From JADJNW01 sp033761835 (GTDB lineage Bacteria; Bacteroidota; Bacteroidia; Chitinophagales; Saprospiraceae), in the NCBI GenBank assembly GCA_033761835.1, contig JANRME010000304.1, positions 1 to 64,000 on the forward strand: a stretch of 64,000 nucleotides of DNA, written 5' to 3'. The notes beneath the pieces were generated by a model, which was not told where the DNA came from, searched no databases, and worked only from the letters and a program-made list of their open reading frames with translations. Position numbers and translations under genes: made by a program. Positions within the stretch are counted from its first letter, which is position 1. Each line of letters opens with the position of its first letter. Positions 42,908 to 52,229 of the stretch are shown here, in pieces.

Positions 42908-44467
42908 ATGAAAAAGAGACGACTATTACCCTTGATGAGCACCCTGTTGTTAATGCAGGCGATGGCTTTTGGACAACAACAGGCGGATGTAAGCATTATT
43001 GTCAATGCAGATCAAAGTAAATATACTATCAACAAACACATCTATGGTCATTTTGCAGAGCATTTGGGCAGGTGTATATATGGCGGCTTTTATGTTGGAG
43101 AAGATAATCAAAAAATTCCTAATACAAATGGCGTTCGCAATGACGTTGTTCAAGCGCTGAAGGAATTAAAAATTCCCAATTTGCGCTGGCCCGGCGGTTG
43201 CTTTGCAGATACTTATCACTGGAAGGATGGAATTGGGCCCAAAAAAGACCGCCCAACGATGGTTAATCAATGGTGGGGCGGCGTCACCGAAGATAATAGC
43301 TTTGGCACGCATGATTTTTTGAATATGTGCGAATTGTTAAATACGGAACCTTATTTATCGGTCAATGTGGGCAGCGGTACCGTAAAAGAAGTTGCAGATT
43401 GGGTGCAATATGTCAATCATGATGGTATAAGCCCAATGGCTACTTTGCGTAAAGAAAATGGACGGGAAAAACCCTGGAATGTAAAATATTGGGGCATGGG
43501 TAATGAAGCTTGGGGCTGCGGCGGTAATATGACGGCAGAATATTATGCGAACATTTACCGGCAGTATGCAACCTTTGTTTCTGATTGGACCAATAGCAAA
43601 CAAATACAACGTATCGCTTCTGGCGCAAGCGATGATGATTATCACTGGACGGAAGTGCTAATGCGGGACGTGCCAAGAAATTTAATCGAAGGGGTGGCAT
43701 TACATCATTATTCTGTTATTAATTGGGGTAATAAAGGTTCTGCAACGGATTTCTCTGAAGACCAGTATTTTAGTACTATGAGACAGGCCTTATTAATGGA
43801 TGAATTAATAACAAAGCATACCAATATCATGGATCGTTATGATCCAAGTAAAAGAATAGCACTTGTAGTGGATGAGTGGGGTGGCTGGTATGATGTAGAA
43901 CCAGGAACAAACGGTGCATTTTTATATCAGCAAAATACCATGCGCGATGCTGTGTTAGCTGGCGCCACACTGAATATTTTTAACAATCATGCAGATAGAG
44001 TTAGGATGGCGAATTTGGCACAAACGATTAATGTATTGCAGGCTGTTATTTTAACGAATGAGACAAAAATGCTTTTGACACCGACTTACCATGTAATGAA
44101 AATGTATAATGTACATCAAGATGCGAAGCTACTGCCAATTAATATAAATAATATAATGTATAAGCAAGGCGATCGGGAACTACCTGCTGTTTCAACTTCT
44201 GTATCACAGGATGCTAATGGGGCTATTCATATTTCTTTAGTGAATGTTGATCCGAACAAAGAGCACTCTGTGGCGTTACGGATTCGGGGAGCAGCTTTCA
44301 AAATAGTGAGCGGTTCGATATTGACTTCACAGAAACTACAGGATCACAATACTTTTGATCATCCTGACAAGGTGAAGCCGGTTGCATTTAAAGATTTCAA
44401 AAAAGAGGATGATCTTTTGTCTGTAAAAATGCCGCCATTTTCGGTTATTGTGCTTGAATTAAAGTAA
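42908..44467 (+). CDS. abfA: GH51 alpha-L-arabinofuranosidase, exported
   Basis: 519 aa. Signal peptide MKKRRLLPLMSTLLLMQAMAFG, (beta/alpha)8 catalytic domain and C-terminal jelly-roll. Acid/base Glu200 in 'YWGMGNEAWGCGG' and nucleophile Glu323 in 'LVVDEWGGWYD' are both conserved, as is the substrate-binding 'LRWPGGCFADTYHWKDGIGP'. Many GH51 enzymes are cytosolic, but the signal peptide places this one outside the inner membrane. It releases alpha-L-arabinofuranose from arabinan and arabinoxylan, complementing the two beta-specific enzymes of the locus. Confidence 0.93.
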   Translation: MKKRRLLPLMSTLLLMQAMAFGQQQADVSIIVNADQSKYTINKHIYGHFAEHLGRCIYGGFYVGEDNQKIPNTNGVRNDVVQALKELKIPNLRWPGGCFADTYHWKDGIGPKKDRPTMVNQWWGGVTEDNSFGTHDFLNMCELLNTEPYLSVNVGSGTVKEVADWVQYVNHDGISPMATLRKENGREKPWNVKYWGMGNEAWGCGGNMTAEYYANIYRQYATFVSDWTNSKQIQRIASGASDDDYHWTEVLMRDVPRNLIEGVALHHYSVINWGNKGSATDFSEDQYFSTMRQALLMDELITKHTNIMDRYDPSKRIALVVDEWGGWYDVEPGTNGAFLYQQNTMRDAVLAGATLNIFNNHADRVRMANLAQTINVLQAVILTNETKMLLTPTYHVMKMYNVHQDAKLLPININNIMYKQGDRELPAVSTSVSQDANGAIHISLVNVDPNKEHSVALRIRGAAFKIVSGSILTSQKLQDHNTFDHPDKVKPVAFKDFKKEDDLLSVKMPPFSVIVLELK

Positions 44468-44496
44468 ACTGTAAGCAAAAGGTTAATAGCACATTA

Positions 44497-45168
44497 ATGA
44501 AAATTCAGGGATTTATTTTTGATATGGACGGTACGATGGTGGACAATATGATGGTGCATCATCGCGCATGGCAACGGAAATTAGCCGAACTGGGTTTGGA
44601 AATGAATTTAGAAGAAGTGCGACAGAGCATTCATGGGATTAATGAAGAAATTTTAGAGCGTTTGTTTGGCGAACGATTCAGTTTGGAAGAGCGAAAACGC
44701 ATTTCATCTGAGAAAGAAGCGGCTTATCGAGAGATTTTTTTACCCGAATTGAAATTATTGGACGGTTTATCCGATTTTTTACAATCCGCTTTTGAAAAAG
44801 GCATTGTAATGGGCGTCGGAACAGCTGCGCCTATTGAAAATGTGGACTTTGTATTGGACCATTTGAATATTCGGCATTACTTCAAAGCGGTCATTCATGC
44901 TGGGTTAGTTTCCAAAGGAAAGCCAGACCCTGAAGTTTGGAAAAAAGTTGCAGAAGGCATGGATCTTAATTTGGAGCATTGCCTGGTGTTTGAAGATAGC
45001 CCTACGGGTACAGAAGCAGCACGGCGTGCGGGTTGCCCGACTTATGTGGTCACTACGACGCATATGCAGGAGGAGTTTGCACAATTTCCCAATATAGTAG
45101 GCTTTTTAGAGGATTTTACAACCATCAGCATCGAAGAGATACTTCAGGGAGTTTATTTTTACAAGTAA
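44497..45168 (+). CDS. HAD-superfamily phosphatase/beta-phosphoglucomutase-like
   Basis: 223 aa. HAD motif I 'FDMDGTMVDN', motif II Thr in 'GVGTAAPIEN', Lys in 'VSKGKPDPEVW' and motif IV 'LVFEDSPTGTEAARRAG', with an inserted alpha-helical cap, place it in the beta-phosphoglucomutase/sugar-phosphatase subfamily. Located between abfA and araA, so it may act on a pentose phosphate or clear a toxic sugar phosphate; this is inference from context. 29 bp after abfA. Confidence 0.88.
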   Translation: MKIQGFIFDMDGTMVDNMMVHHRAWQRKLAELGLEMNLEEVRQSIHGINEEILERLFGERFSLEERKRISSEKEAAYREIFLPELKLLDGLSDFLQSAFEKGIVMGVGTAAPIENVDFVLDHLNIRHYFKAVIHAGLVSKGKPDPEVWKKVAEGMDLNLEHCLVFEDSPTGTEAARRAGCPTYVVTTTHMQEEFAQFPNIVGFLEDFTTISIEEILQGVYFYK

Positions 45169-45193
45169 AAATATTAAAAAACGAGGATTGGTC

Positions 45194-46687
45194 ATGATGG
45201 AAAGTTTGAAAAAACTCGAAATTTGGTTTGTGACGGGCAGCCAGCATTTGTATGGCGAGGAGACCTTAAAACAAGTAGCAGAGCATTCACAAGTTATTAC
45301 AAAGGAACTAAATAATAATTCTAATATTCCGGTTACCATTGTATTTAAGCCTGTGTTGACAACACCAGATGCGATTTATCGGCTTTGTTTGGATGCCAAC
45401 TCTGCTGAAAATTGTATTGGATTGATTGGCTGGATGCATACTTTTTCGCCTGCAAAAATGTGGATTCGAGGTTTAAAAATATTACAAAAACCGCTATTGC
45501 ATTTGCATACACAATACAACCGCGACATCCCCTGGGCTTCGATTGATATGGATTTTATGAATCTGAATCAGTCGGCACATGGAGATCGAGAGTTTGGATT
45601 TATCGGTACGCGGATGCGGATGAATCGAAAAGTAGTGGTGGGGCATTGGCAGGATACAGAGGTGGTTGAGCGAATAAGCGTATGGTCTCGAGTGGCAGCA
45701 GCTTGGCATGATTGGCAGGGCGCAAAGTTTGCTCGTTTGGGCGACAATATGCGACAAGTGGCTGTTACTGAGGGGGATAAAGTTGAAGCTGAATTGCAAT
45801 TTGGCTACTCGGTAAATGGCTATGGCATAGGCGATTTGGTGAAATATGTGAATGAAGTAAATGATAATCAAATAAATGATTTAATAAGTATTTACCTTGA
45901 AACTTATAATGTAGTAAATATTTTGCATAAAAATGGCGTGCAACATAATGCTCTACGCGAAGCAGCACGGATTGAAATAGGATTAAGCACGTTTTTACAA
46001 GATGGCGGCTTTAAAGGATTTACCGATACTTTTGAGGATTTACATGGCTTGGAGCAGTTGCCAGGCATTGCTGTGCAAAGATTGATGGCACGAGGATATG
46101 GTTTCGGCGCAGAAGGCGATTGGAAAACGGCTGCTTTGGTGCGTGCCATGAAAGTAATGGCTACGGGCTTGCCAGGTGGCAATTCTTTTATGGAAGATTA
46201 TACGTATCATTTTCATCCGAATGGGATGGCGGTGTTAGGGGCGCACATGCTTGAAATATGTGAAGGAATAGCAGAGGGGCGACCCAACTGCGAAATTCAT
46301 CCACTTGGTATCGGCGGCAAAGCCGATCCCGTAAGGTTGGTGTTCAATGTTGCCGCGGGCGAAGCACTCAATGCTTCCATGATTGATATGGGCAATCGTT
46401 TCCGTATCTTGGTCAACGAAGTAGAAGCCATCAAGCCGGAAGCAGATTTGCCGAAACTACCAGTAGCAAGAGTGTTGTGGCGTTGTAAACCGGATTTAAA
46501 AACCGCAGCAACGGCGTGGATACTGGCGGGCGGCGCGCATCATACTTGTTATAGCCAAAATTTGACGGCGGAATATTTAGAGGATTTCGCGGCTATAGCT
46601 GGCATTGAATATGTTTTAATTAATGAAAAAACAGATTTGTATCAATTCAAAAATGAGTTGCGTTGGAATGAAATGTATTACAAGTAA
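45194..46687 (+). CDS. araA: L-arabinose isomerase
   Basis: Converts L-arabinose to L-ribulose with Mn2+. The N-terminal 'EIWFVTGSQHLYGEETLKQVAEHS', 'QYNRDIPWASIDMDFMNLNQSAHGDREFGFI' and 'EDYTYHFHPNGMAVLGAHMLEICEGIA' contain the usual metal-binding Glu/His residues. The frame opens at TTG 45188, but the ATG at 45194 (or 45197) is the start. About 498 aa, normal length. Last gene of the araB-araD-abfA-HAD-araA run; a hairpin follows at 46737-46764. Confidence 0.96.
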   Translation: MMESLKKLEIWFVTGSQHLYGEETLKQVAEHSQVITKELNNNSNIPVTIVFKPVLTTPDAIYRLCLDANSAENCIGLIGWMHTFSPAKMWIRGLKILQKPLLHLHTQYNRDIPWASIDMDFMNLNQSAHGDREFGFIGTRMRMNRKVVVGHWQDTEVVERISVWSRVAAAWHDWQGAKFARLGDNMRQVAVTEGDKVEAELQFGYSVNGYGIGDLVKYVNEVNDNQINDLISIYLETYNVVNILHKNGVQHNALREAARIEIGLSTFLQDGGFKGFTDTFEDLHGLEQLPGIAVQRLMARGYGFGAEGDWKTAALVRAMKVMATGLPGGNSFMEDYTYHFHPNGMAVLGAHMLEICEGIAEGRPNCEIHPLGIGGKADPVRLVFNVAAGEALNASMIDMGNRFRILVNEVEAIKPEADLPKLPVARVLWRCKPDLKTAATAWILAGGAHHTCYSQNLTAEYLEDFAAIAGIEYVLINEKTDLYQFKNELRWNEMYYK

Positions 46688-46736
46688 AGTAATTTCATTA
46701 TGAGTTAAACTCCGATATATTACCTCTTTGGATCAG

Positions 46737-46764
46737 CCTATAAGGTTTTTTTTAATCTTATAGG
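46737..46764 (+). terminator. Hairpin after araA
   Basis: CCTATAAG (46737-46744) pairs with CTTATAGG (46757-46764), followed by TTTATT. Probable terminator of the araBD-abfA-araA transcript. Confidence 0.6.
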
Positions 46765-46767
46765 TTT

Positions 46768-46791
46768 ATTGTGAAAGATTTATTTCACAAT
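46768..46791. promoter_or_regulatory. 9-6-9 palindrome upstream of galM
   Basis: ATTGTGAAA, 6-nt spacer, TTTCACAAT: perfect inverted repeat 39 bp before the mutarotase ATG. Possible operator of a regulator other than AraR, or a second terminator hairpin. Confidence 0.45.
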
Positions 46792-46830
46792 GTAATAATT
46801 GATAGATAATGATTATTTAAATAATATAAT

Positions 46831-47970
46831 ATGAAACGACTAAACCTGACCCTATTCACCTTGGCGCTGCTCTCGATAGTTGCTTGCAAGCAGGTGTCCA
46901 AACAAGAAGATACGACTTCAAAACCAGCCTTTAAGGTAGAAAAAATGCCTTTTGGAAAGGTGGGCGAAGAGGAAATTACCTTATACAAACTGTCCACGCC
47001 AAGTGGTTTTACGGTCGAAATAATCAATTACGGCGCGGCCATTGTATCCATTCTTGCGCCTGATAAAAATGGCGAAATGGGCAATGTGGTGCTGGGTTTT
47101 GACTCTTTATCCGGCTACTTGCAAGCTGGAAATCCTTATTTTGGTTGTATCGCAGGTCGTTATGCCAATCGTATTGCCAAAGCGCAGTTTAAACTCGATG
47201 GCACAACTTATAAACTTGCCGCCAATAATGGCCAAAATACCTTGCATGGTGGACTAAAAGGATTTGATAAAGTGGTATGGGCCGCGGAAGAAAGCGTGGG
47301 CGATTCTTCTGCATCTTTGATGTTGACATATTTGAGCCCGGATGGCGAAGAAGGTTATCCTGGAAATCTTATGGCCGGCGTGGTTTACACGGTTACGAAC
47401 GACAATGCACTCCGGATTCAATACAAAGCGACAACGGATAAAGCGACGCCTGTTAACTTGACCAATCATGCTTATTTCAATCTGGGTGCCGGCAAAACGC
47501 CTGATATTCTTGGGCATGAATTAATGCTTAATGCTGACGATTACACGCCTGTGGACGCTACTTTGATTCCAACCGGAAAAATTGAATCGGTGAAAGGCGG
47601 TTCAATGGATTTTACGAGCGCGAAGCCCATTGGTAGAGATTTGGCGCAAGTAGAAGGCGGATACGACCATAATTTTATTCTGAATAAAACCGGAAATGGC
47701 CTGTCATTAGCAGCGACTTTGTACGAGCCCACTTCGGGTAGAATGATGGAAATGCAGACCACCGAACCGGCGGTTCAATTCTACTCGGGCAATTTTTTAA
47801 ATGGAGGGCTTACAAATGAAGATGGGAAGACAATTGTGAAGCATTACGGACTTTGCCTAGAAGCACAGCATTATCCGGATTCACCTAACCAACCTAATTT
47901 TCCAAATACCATCTTAAAACCAGGTGAAACTTATACGCAAACTACAATGTACCGCTTTTCAATAAAATAA
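46831..47970 (+). CDS. galM: Aldose 1-epimerase (mutarotase) lipoprotein
   Basis: 379 aa. Lipoprotein signal MKRLNLTLFTLALLSIVAC places it in the envelope, where it would interconvert anomers of arabinose released by the arabinofuranosidases before uptake. Conserved 'INYGAAIVSILAPDKNG', 'FGCIAGRYANRIAKAQF' (Arg and Asn), the catalytic base region 'VNLTNHAYFNLG' (His) and 'CLEAQHYPDSPNQPNFPNTILKPGETYTQTTMYRF' (Glu). 119 bp before the symporter gene. Confidence 0.92.
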   Translation: MKRLNLTLFTLALLSIVACKQVSKQEDTTSKPAFKVEKMPFGKVGEEEITLYKLSTPSGFTVEIINYGAAIVSILAPDKNGEMGNVVLGFDSLSGYLQAGNPYFGCIAGRYANRIAKAQFKLDGTTYKLAANNGQNTLHGGLKGFDKVVWAAEESVGDSSASLMLTYLSPDGEEGYPGNLMAGVVYTVTNDNALRIQYKATTDKATPVNLTNHAYFNLGAGKTPDILGHELMLNADDYTPVDATLIPTGKIESVKGGSMDFTSAKPIGRDLAQVEGGYDHNFILNKTGNGLSLAATLYEPTSGRMMEMQTTEPAVQFYSGNFLNGGLTNEDGKTIVKHYGLCLEAQHYPDSPNQPNFPNTILKPGETYTQTTMYRFSIK

Positions 47971-48089
47971 ATTTTGATAATTAAAACTGAATGATTAATC
48001 TTGATTTGTAAAAATTTTATAAAAACAACCGATTGAGAATTATATTTTTAATGTAAATAACATCATAACACCTTTAACTCAAATTCAAT

Positions 48090-49706
48090 ATGAAAGGTTT
48101 TGAAACATTAGACTGGGTGGTAATCGGGATTTATTTTGCGATGCTCTTAGGCATTGCCCTTTGGGTAATCACCCGCCGTCAAAAGAACACCGAAGATTAC
48201 TTTTTGGCGGGCCGCAACATTGGCTGGTTTGTTGTAGGCGCCTCTATTTTTGCTTCCAATATTGGCTCGGAGCACGTTGTCGGGTTAGCTGGTGCAGGTG
48301 CCGGTGGCAAAATCCCAATGCTCATTTATGAACTACACGCCTGGTTAGTCATCACGCTTGGCTGGGTATTTCTGCCCTTTTATATTCGAAGTGGCATATT
48401 CACTACACCTGAATTTTTGGAACGCCGCTTTAATGAGAATACCCGGTGGTTTTTGAGTATTTTCTCCCTATTAGCTTATGTTTTGACTAAAGTATCGGTG
48501 ACTGTTTATGCTGGCGGCATTGTTATCGCTTCACTCTTGGGCATTGACTTTTGGTTTGGCGCTTTGATTACAGTGGTACTCACTGGTGCTTACACTGTGC
48601 TTGGCGGTATGAGGGCGGTGGTTTATACCGAAGCCTTACAAACCGTTGTTCTGATTATTGGCGCGGCTACATTGACTTTTGTAGGACTCAACGCGGTCGG
48701 CGGTTGGGAAGGTATGAGAGCTTCCTTAGAACCCGGATATCTTAATATGTGGCGGCCAGCTTCTGATCCAAATTTCCCCTGGCCAAGTTTGGTGATAACC
48801 AGTACGATTGTAGGAACCTGGTATTGGTGTACCGATCAATATATTGTGCAAAGAGCTTTGGCTGCCAGAAACATAACCCAGGGACGGCGGGGTACGATTT
48901 TCGGGGGTTTGCTTAAATTAATGCCGGTATTTTTATTTTTAATCCCGGGAGTCGTTGCTTTAGCTTTGAAAAATAGAGGAGAATTGAATTGGGATACACC
49001 CGATCAAGCATTTGCAACTTTATTGATGGAAAAAATGCCCACAGGCTTGAAGGGCTTGGTTGCTGCGGGGCTTCTGGCAGCGCTGATGAGCTCCTTGGCC
49101 TCGGTATTTAATTCCTGCTCCACGCTATTCACTGTTGATATTTATAAAAAATTACGTCCTGATACGCCGGAGACTAAATTACTTCGAGTTGGACGTATCG
49201 CCACGGGTATTGTTGTAATATTGGGTATCGCCTGGATTCCAATTATGCAAAATATCTCTGGAGTTTTGTACGAATACCTTCAATCGGTACAATCTTATAT
49301 TGCGCCGCCGATTACCGCCGTATTCTTACTGGGAATTTTCTCCAAACGTATCAATAGCACAGGTGCGATGGCTACCTTGATAGCCGGCTTGAGTGTTGCG
49401 GTTGTTCGATTGGTACTGGAATTGAGCAAGGATTCCTTGGATCCTGATAGTATTTTCTTTGCTTTTGGCAACATGAATTTTTTGACTTTTGCAGCCTGGT
49501 TTTTCTTATTTTCGGTGATTATTTGTATCGGAGTGAGTTTACTGACACCTGCGCCTTCTGTTGAAAAAATTCAAGGATTGACATATGGCACACTTACAGC
49601 CGAACAAAAAGCGGCGAACCGCGCCAGCTATAGCGTTTGGGATGTAGTATTCTCGGTTATCGTGATTGGAATCGTAGCTTATGTAATGATAAGTTTTACG
49701 GGTTAG
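48090..49706 (+). CDS. Sodium/solute symporter (SSS family), probable arabinose importer
   Basis: 538 aa with about 13-14 hydrophobic helices. SGLT-type markers: 'YFLAGRNIGWFVVGASIFASNIGSEHVVGLAGAGAGG' and 'WCTDQYIVQRALAARN'. Substrate is inferred as L-arabinose from its place after galM in the arabinose locus; the same arrangement is known in Bacteroides. A terminator-like hairpin follows at 49752-49790. Confidence 0.9.
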   Translation: MKGFETLDWVVIGIYFAMLLGIALWVITRRQKNTEDYFLAGRNIGWFVVGASIFASNIGSEHVVGLAGAGAGGKIPMLIYELHAWLVITLGWVFLPFYIRSGIFTTPEFLERRFNENTRWFLSIFSLLAYVLTKVSVTVYAGGIVIASLLGIDFWFGALITVVLTGAYTVLGGMRAVVYTEALQTVVLIIGAATLTFVGLNAVGGWEGMRASLEPGYLNMWRPASDPNFPWPSLVITSTIVGTWYWCTDQYIVQRALAARNITQGRRGTIFGGLLKLMPVFLFLIPGVVALALKNRGELNWDTPDQAFATLLMEKMPTGLKGLVAAGLLAALMSSLASVFNSCSTLFTVDIYKKLRPDTPETKLLRVGRIATGIVVILGIAWIPIMQNISGVLYEYLQSVQSYIAPPITAVFLLGIFSKRINSTGAMATLIAGLSVAVVRLVLELSKDSLDPDSIFFAFGNMNFLTFAAWFFLFSVIICIGVSLLTPAPSVEKIQGLTYGTLTAEQKAANRASYSVWDVVFSVIVIGIVAYVMISFTG

Positions 49707-49751
49707 GATGGTTTTTTAAGCATAAAATTGGATAAAAATGAAGCCGAAACG

Positions 49752-49790
49752 CCTCTTTTCGGTACTGTTCATCGGTACCGAGGGGTTTTT
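49752..49790 (+). terminator. Terminator after the symporter gene
   Basis: CGGTAC (49760-49765) pairs with GTACCG (49775-49780), with additional CCTC/GAGG pairing outside, then GGGGTTTTTAT. Confidence 0.65.
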
Positions 49791-50204
49791 ATATACCCAA
49801 ACCGCATCTACCGTTACGATTGAAGATGATAAAAGAGCAGCATGTTTTCAGCAAAAGTATGTTCGGGAAAAGGTTTATAATGTGCACGTGATACCTCGCT
49901 GGTTTGAGTATTTCACTCGATTTTAGTATGAAATCAGCTAAAAAAGGTAAAAAGAATTCAGACCAATACTGCTAATTTAAAAGGTAAACTTTGAATATTT
50001 TAATAAAAAGGGGATGAATTATTTTGTAGAACATTAAACTTGTTCGAAAATAGATTTGCTAAATCTCCAAGATTTTAGTAAATATTTGATTATTAAAAGA
50101 TTAATAATTTATTTTTGAACAACTCTATTTATTGAGTGTAACGGTGATTTGGGATTTTTAAATATTAATAATTTTTAGCTTAAGATTATTATAAATTGAA
50201 TGGT
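49791..50204. other. AT-rich non-coding region before DUF885 gene
   Basis: No gene supported. A 62-codon frame at 49738-49926 spans the terminator hairpin and has no coding features. The rest is strongly AT-rich. Confidence 0.45.
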
Positions 50205-51905
50205 ATGAAAAATATAATACTACTTAATAGCTTTATTTTTTGCTTGTTCTATCATTTTTCTTATAGTCAAAACAGCATCCCCGATCTGATTATACAGTAT
50301 AATGCAGATCAGCAAATACTCCAGCGATTTTACACAGTGCAAGGTGCTTCTGAAACAAGCGAACGAATGCAGCAGTTAATTGTAGATTATCGTTCGCAGC
50401 TTGAAAAATTGAACTACGATCGTCTAACTTTAGGTGAAAAGGTTGATTATCAGTTGTTTTTGCGCAATTTAAATGAAAATTATCGTCTCGAAAAACAATT
50501 GCAAAACGAGTTAAAAGCAGCGGAATCTCTCTTTCCTTTTGCAAATGACATTTATACCTTAATCGTTGCCAAACGCCGCGGGCAACAACCCGACGCGCAA
50601 GCAGTCGCGGAGCAGATGGCTGCTGTTCAAGTACAAATAGCAACACTTTCTCAGACAATAGAAGCCGGCCCAAATATCAATGCGGAATTGGTGCGCCCGA
50701 CGCTGGCATATTTGGAAAGTTTGAAAAAGGCACTTTTGGAAGCGCATCGTTTTTATGATGACTATGACCCTGTTTACTCCTGGTGGACTAAAAAACCTTT
50801 TGAAGACCTGAACAAAGCGATGGAAGCCTACGCCAAACTGCTAGACAAAAAGCAGGAGGTACAGAGTAACCAGAAAAGAGATAAATCAGGGATTGTCGGC
50901 GTACCGATTGGGGATGCCGAGATTCGAAAGCAACTTCAGTATGAAATGATTCCTTATACGCCCGATGAGTTGATCCAGATTGCCGAGCAGGAATTTGCTT
51001 GGTGTGATCGGGAAATGCTGAAAGCATCAAGAGCGATGGGCTTTGGTGATAATTGGCATAAGGCCCTCGAAGCGGTGAAAGAAAAATACGTTGCGCCTGG
51101 GCAGCAGCCAGCAGTTATTGATCGCTTGTACAACGAATCTATTGATTTCATTAAAAAACGAGATTTGATTACCATTCCGCCACTCGCGGAAGAGACCTGG
51201 CGTATGTCTATGATGTCGGCTGAGCGGCAGCGGGTTTCGCCCTTTTTTCTCGGCGGAGAGCAGATTATTATTTCTTATCCGACCAGCACCATGACACATG
51301 AGGAAAAATTGATGAGTATGCGGGGCAATAATCCTCATTTTTCAAGAGCTACGGTGCAACACGAACTTATTCCTGGGCATGGTTTGCAGGCTTTTATGAG
51401 TCGCCGGTATAATACTTACCGAGATTTTAATACGCCTTTTTGGGGCGAAGGTTGGGCTTTATATTGGGAGCGATTGTTATGGGATTTGGGTTTTCCTGAA
51501 ACGCCCGAAGACAAAATTGGTATGCTCTTTTGGCGGATGCACCGATGTGCACGGATTATTTTTTCACTCAAATACCACCAAGGAGAATGGACACCACAGG
51601 AATGCATTGATTTTTTGGTGGAGCGGGTAGGGCATGAGCGTGCAAATGCGGAAGGCGAGGTCAGGCGTTCTTTTACTGGCAATTATGGGCCTTTGTATCA
51701 ATTGGCTTATATGATTGGCGGATTACAATTTGAGGCCTTGAAAAAAGAATTAGTGGATAGTGGTAAAATGAGTTACCGGGCATTTCACGATCAGATTTTG
51801 CAGGAAAACCGAATGCCGGTAGAAATGGTAAGGGCTTTGCTCACAAAGAAAGCGCCTTCGAAAGATTTTAAGACCAGTTGGCGATTTTATGAGTTAAAAC
51901 CGTAA
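50205..51905 (+). CDS. DUF885-family exported protein (probable metallopeptidase)
   Basis: 566 aa from the ATG at 50205 (signal peptide MKNIILLNSFIFCLFYHFSYSQ); the frame opens three codons earlier at a TTG. DUF885 proteins carry a thermolysin-like HExxH; here it is 'VQHELIPGHGLQAFMSRRY', with a downstream Glu in 'FWGEGWALYWERLLWDLGF', consistent with a zinc metallopeptidase. The N-terminal half is helical. The mature protein is periplasmic or extracellular; substrates are unknown. Confidence 0.85.
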   Translation: MKNIILLNSFIFCLFYHFSYSQNSIPDLIIQYNADQQILQRFYTVQGASETSERMQQLIVDYRSQLEKLNYDRLTLGEKVDYQLFLRNLNENYRLEKQLQNELKAAESLFPFANDIYTLIVAKRRGQQPDAQAVAEQMAAVQVQIATLSQTIEAGPNINAELVRPTLAYLESLKKALLEAHRFYDDYDPVYSWWTKKPFEDLNKAMEAYAKLLDKKQEVQSNQKRDKSGIVGVPIGDAEIRKQLQYEMIPYTPDELIQIAEQEFAWCDREMLKASRAMGFGDNWHKALEAVKEKYVAPGQQPAVIDRLYNESIDFIKKRDLITIPPLAEETWRMSMMSAERQRVSPFFLGGEQIIISYPTSTMTHEEKLMSMRGNNPHFSRATVQHELIPGHGLQAFMSRRYNTYRDFNTPFWGEGWALYWERLLWDLGFPETPEDKIGMLFWRMHRCARIIFSLKYHQGEWTPQECIDFLVERVGHERANAEGEVRRSFTGNYGPLYQLAYMIGGLQFEALKKELVDSGKMSYRAFHDQILQENRMPVEMVRALLTKKAPSKDFKTSWRFYELKP

Positions 51906-51925
51906 TGTTATATTTATTATGATTT

Positions 51926-52043
51926 CTAAGTAGTTTGATGGTTTTTGGCTAAGAGGCTCCTTAAGAGTAGCCACGAATCAAAAGTTTGATTTGATTAAAA
52001 ATCAGTCTTTTGGCTACTGGATTCTAAACTACTCGACTACTTA
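51926..52043. repeat. Nested inverted repeats
   Basis: TAAGTAGT (51927-51934) pairs with ACTACTTA (52036-52043); inside it, AGTAGCCA (51966-51973) pairs with TGGCTACT (52011-52018), and AATCAAA/TTTGATT forms the centre. No ORF covers it. Confidence 0.6.
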
Positions 52044-52062
52044 ATAAACAGATGTACTTTTG

Positions 52063-52111
52063 AATAAAAATGGGTTGTTACCTCATTATCGAATAACAAC
52101 CCATTTTTATT
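52063..52111. terminator. Bidirectional terminator
   Basis: Perfect 18-bp stem (52063-52080 with 52094-52111, core TGGGTTGTTA) and 13-nt loop, with A/T runs on both flanks. It serves the DUF885 gene and the converging DUF5686 gene. Confidence 0.85.
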
Positions 52112-52229
52112 TAGTTCAAATTAATAATACATCAACCCTCATTTCATATCGTTTTTAGTTTATGACAATATGTGTTTGATTTTTAATTAATTACGCTTAT
52201 ATCCCCGATTTTATATTTCGGATTTGATA

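Noticed and set aside
46737..46791. Riboswitch before galM
   Set aside because: The region contains two simple inverted repeats but no conserved aptamer pattern that I can recognise.
49738..49926. 62-codon frame after the symporter gene
   Set aside because: It runs straight through a terminator-like hairpin, has no recognisable motif and sits in AT-rich spacer.
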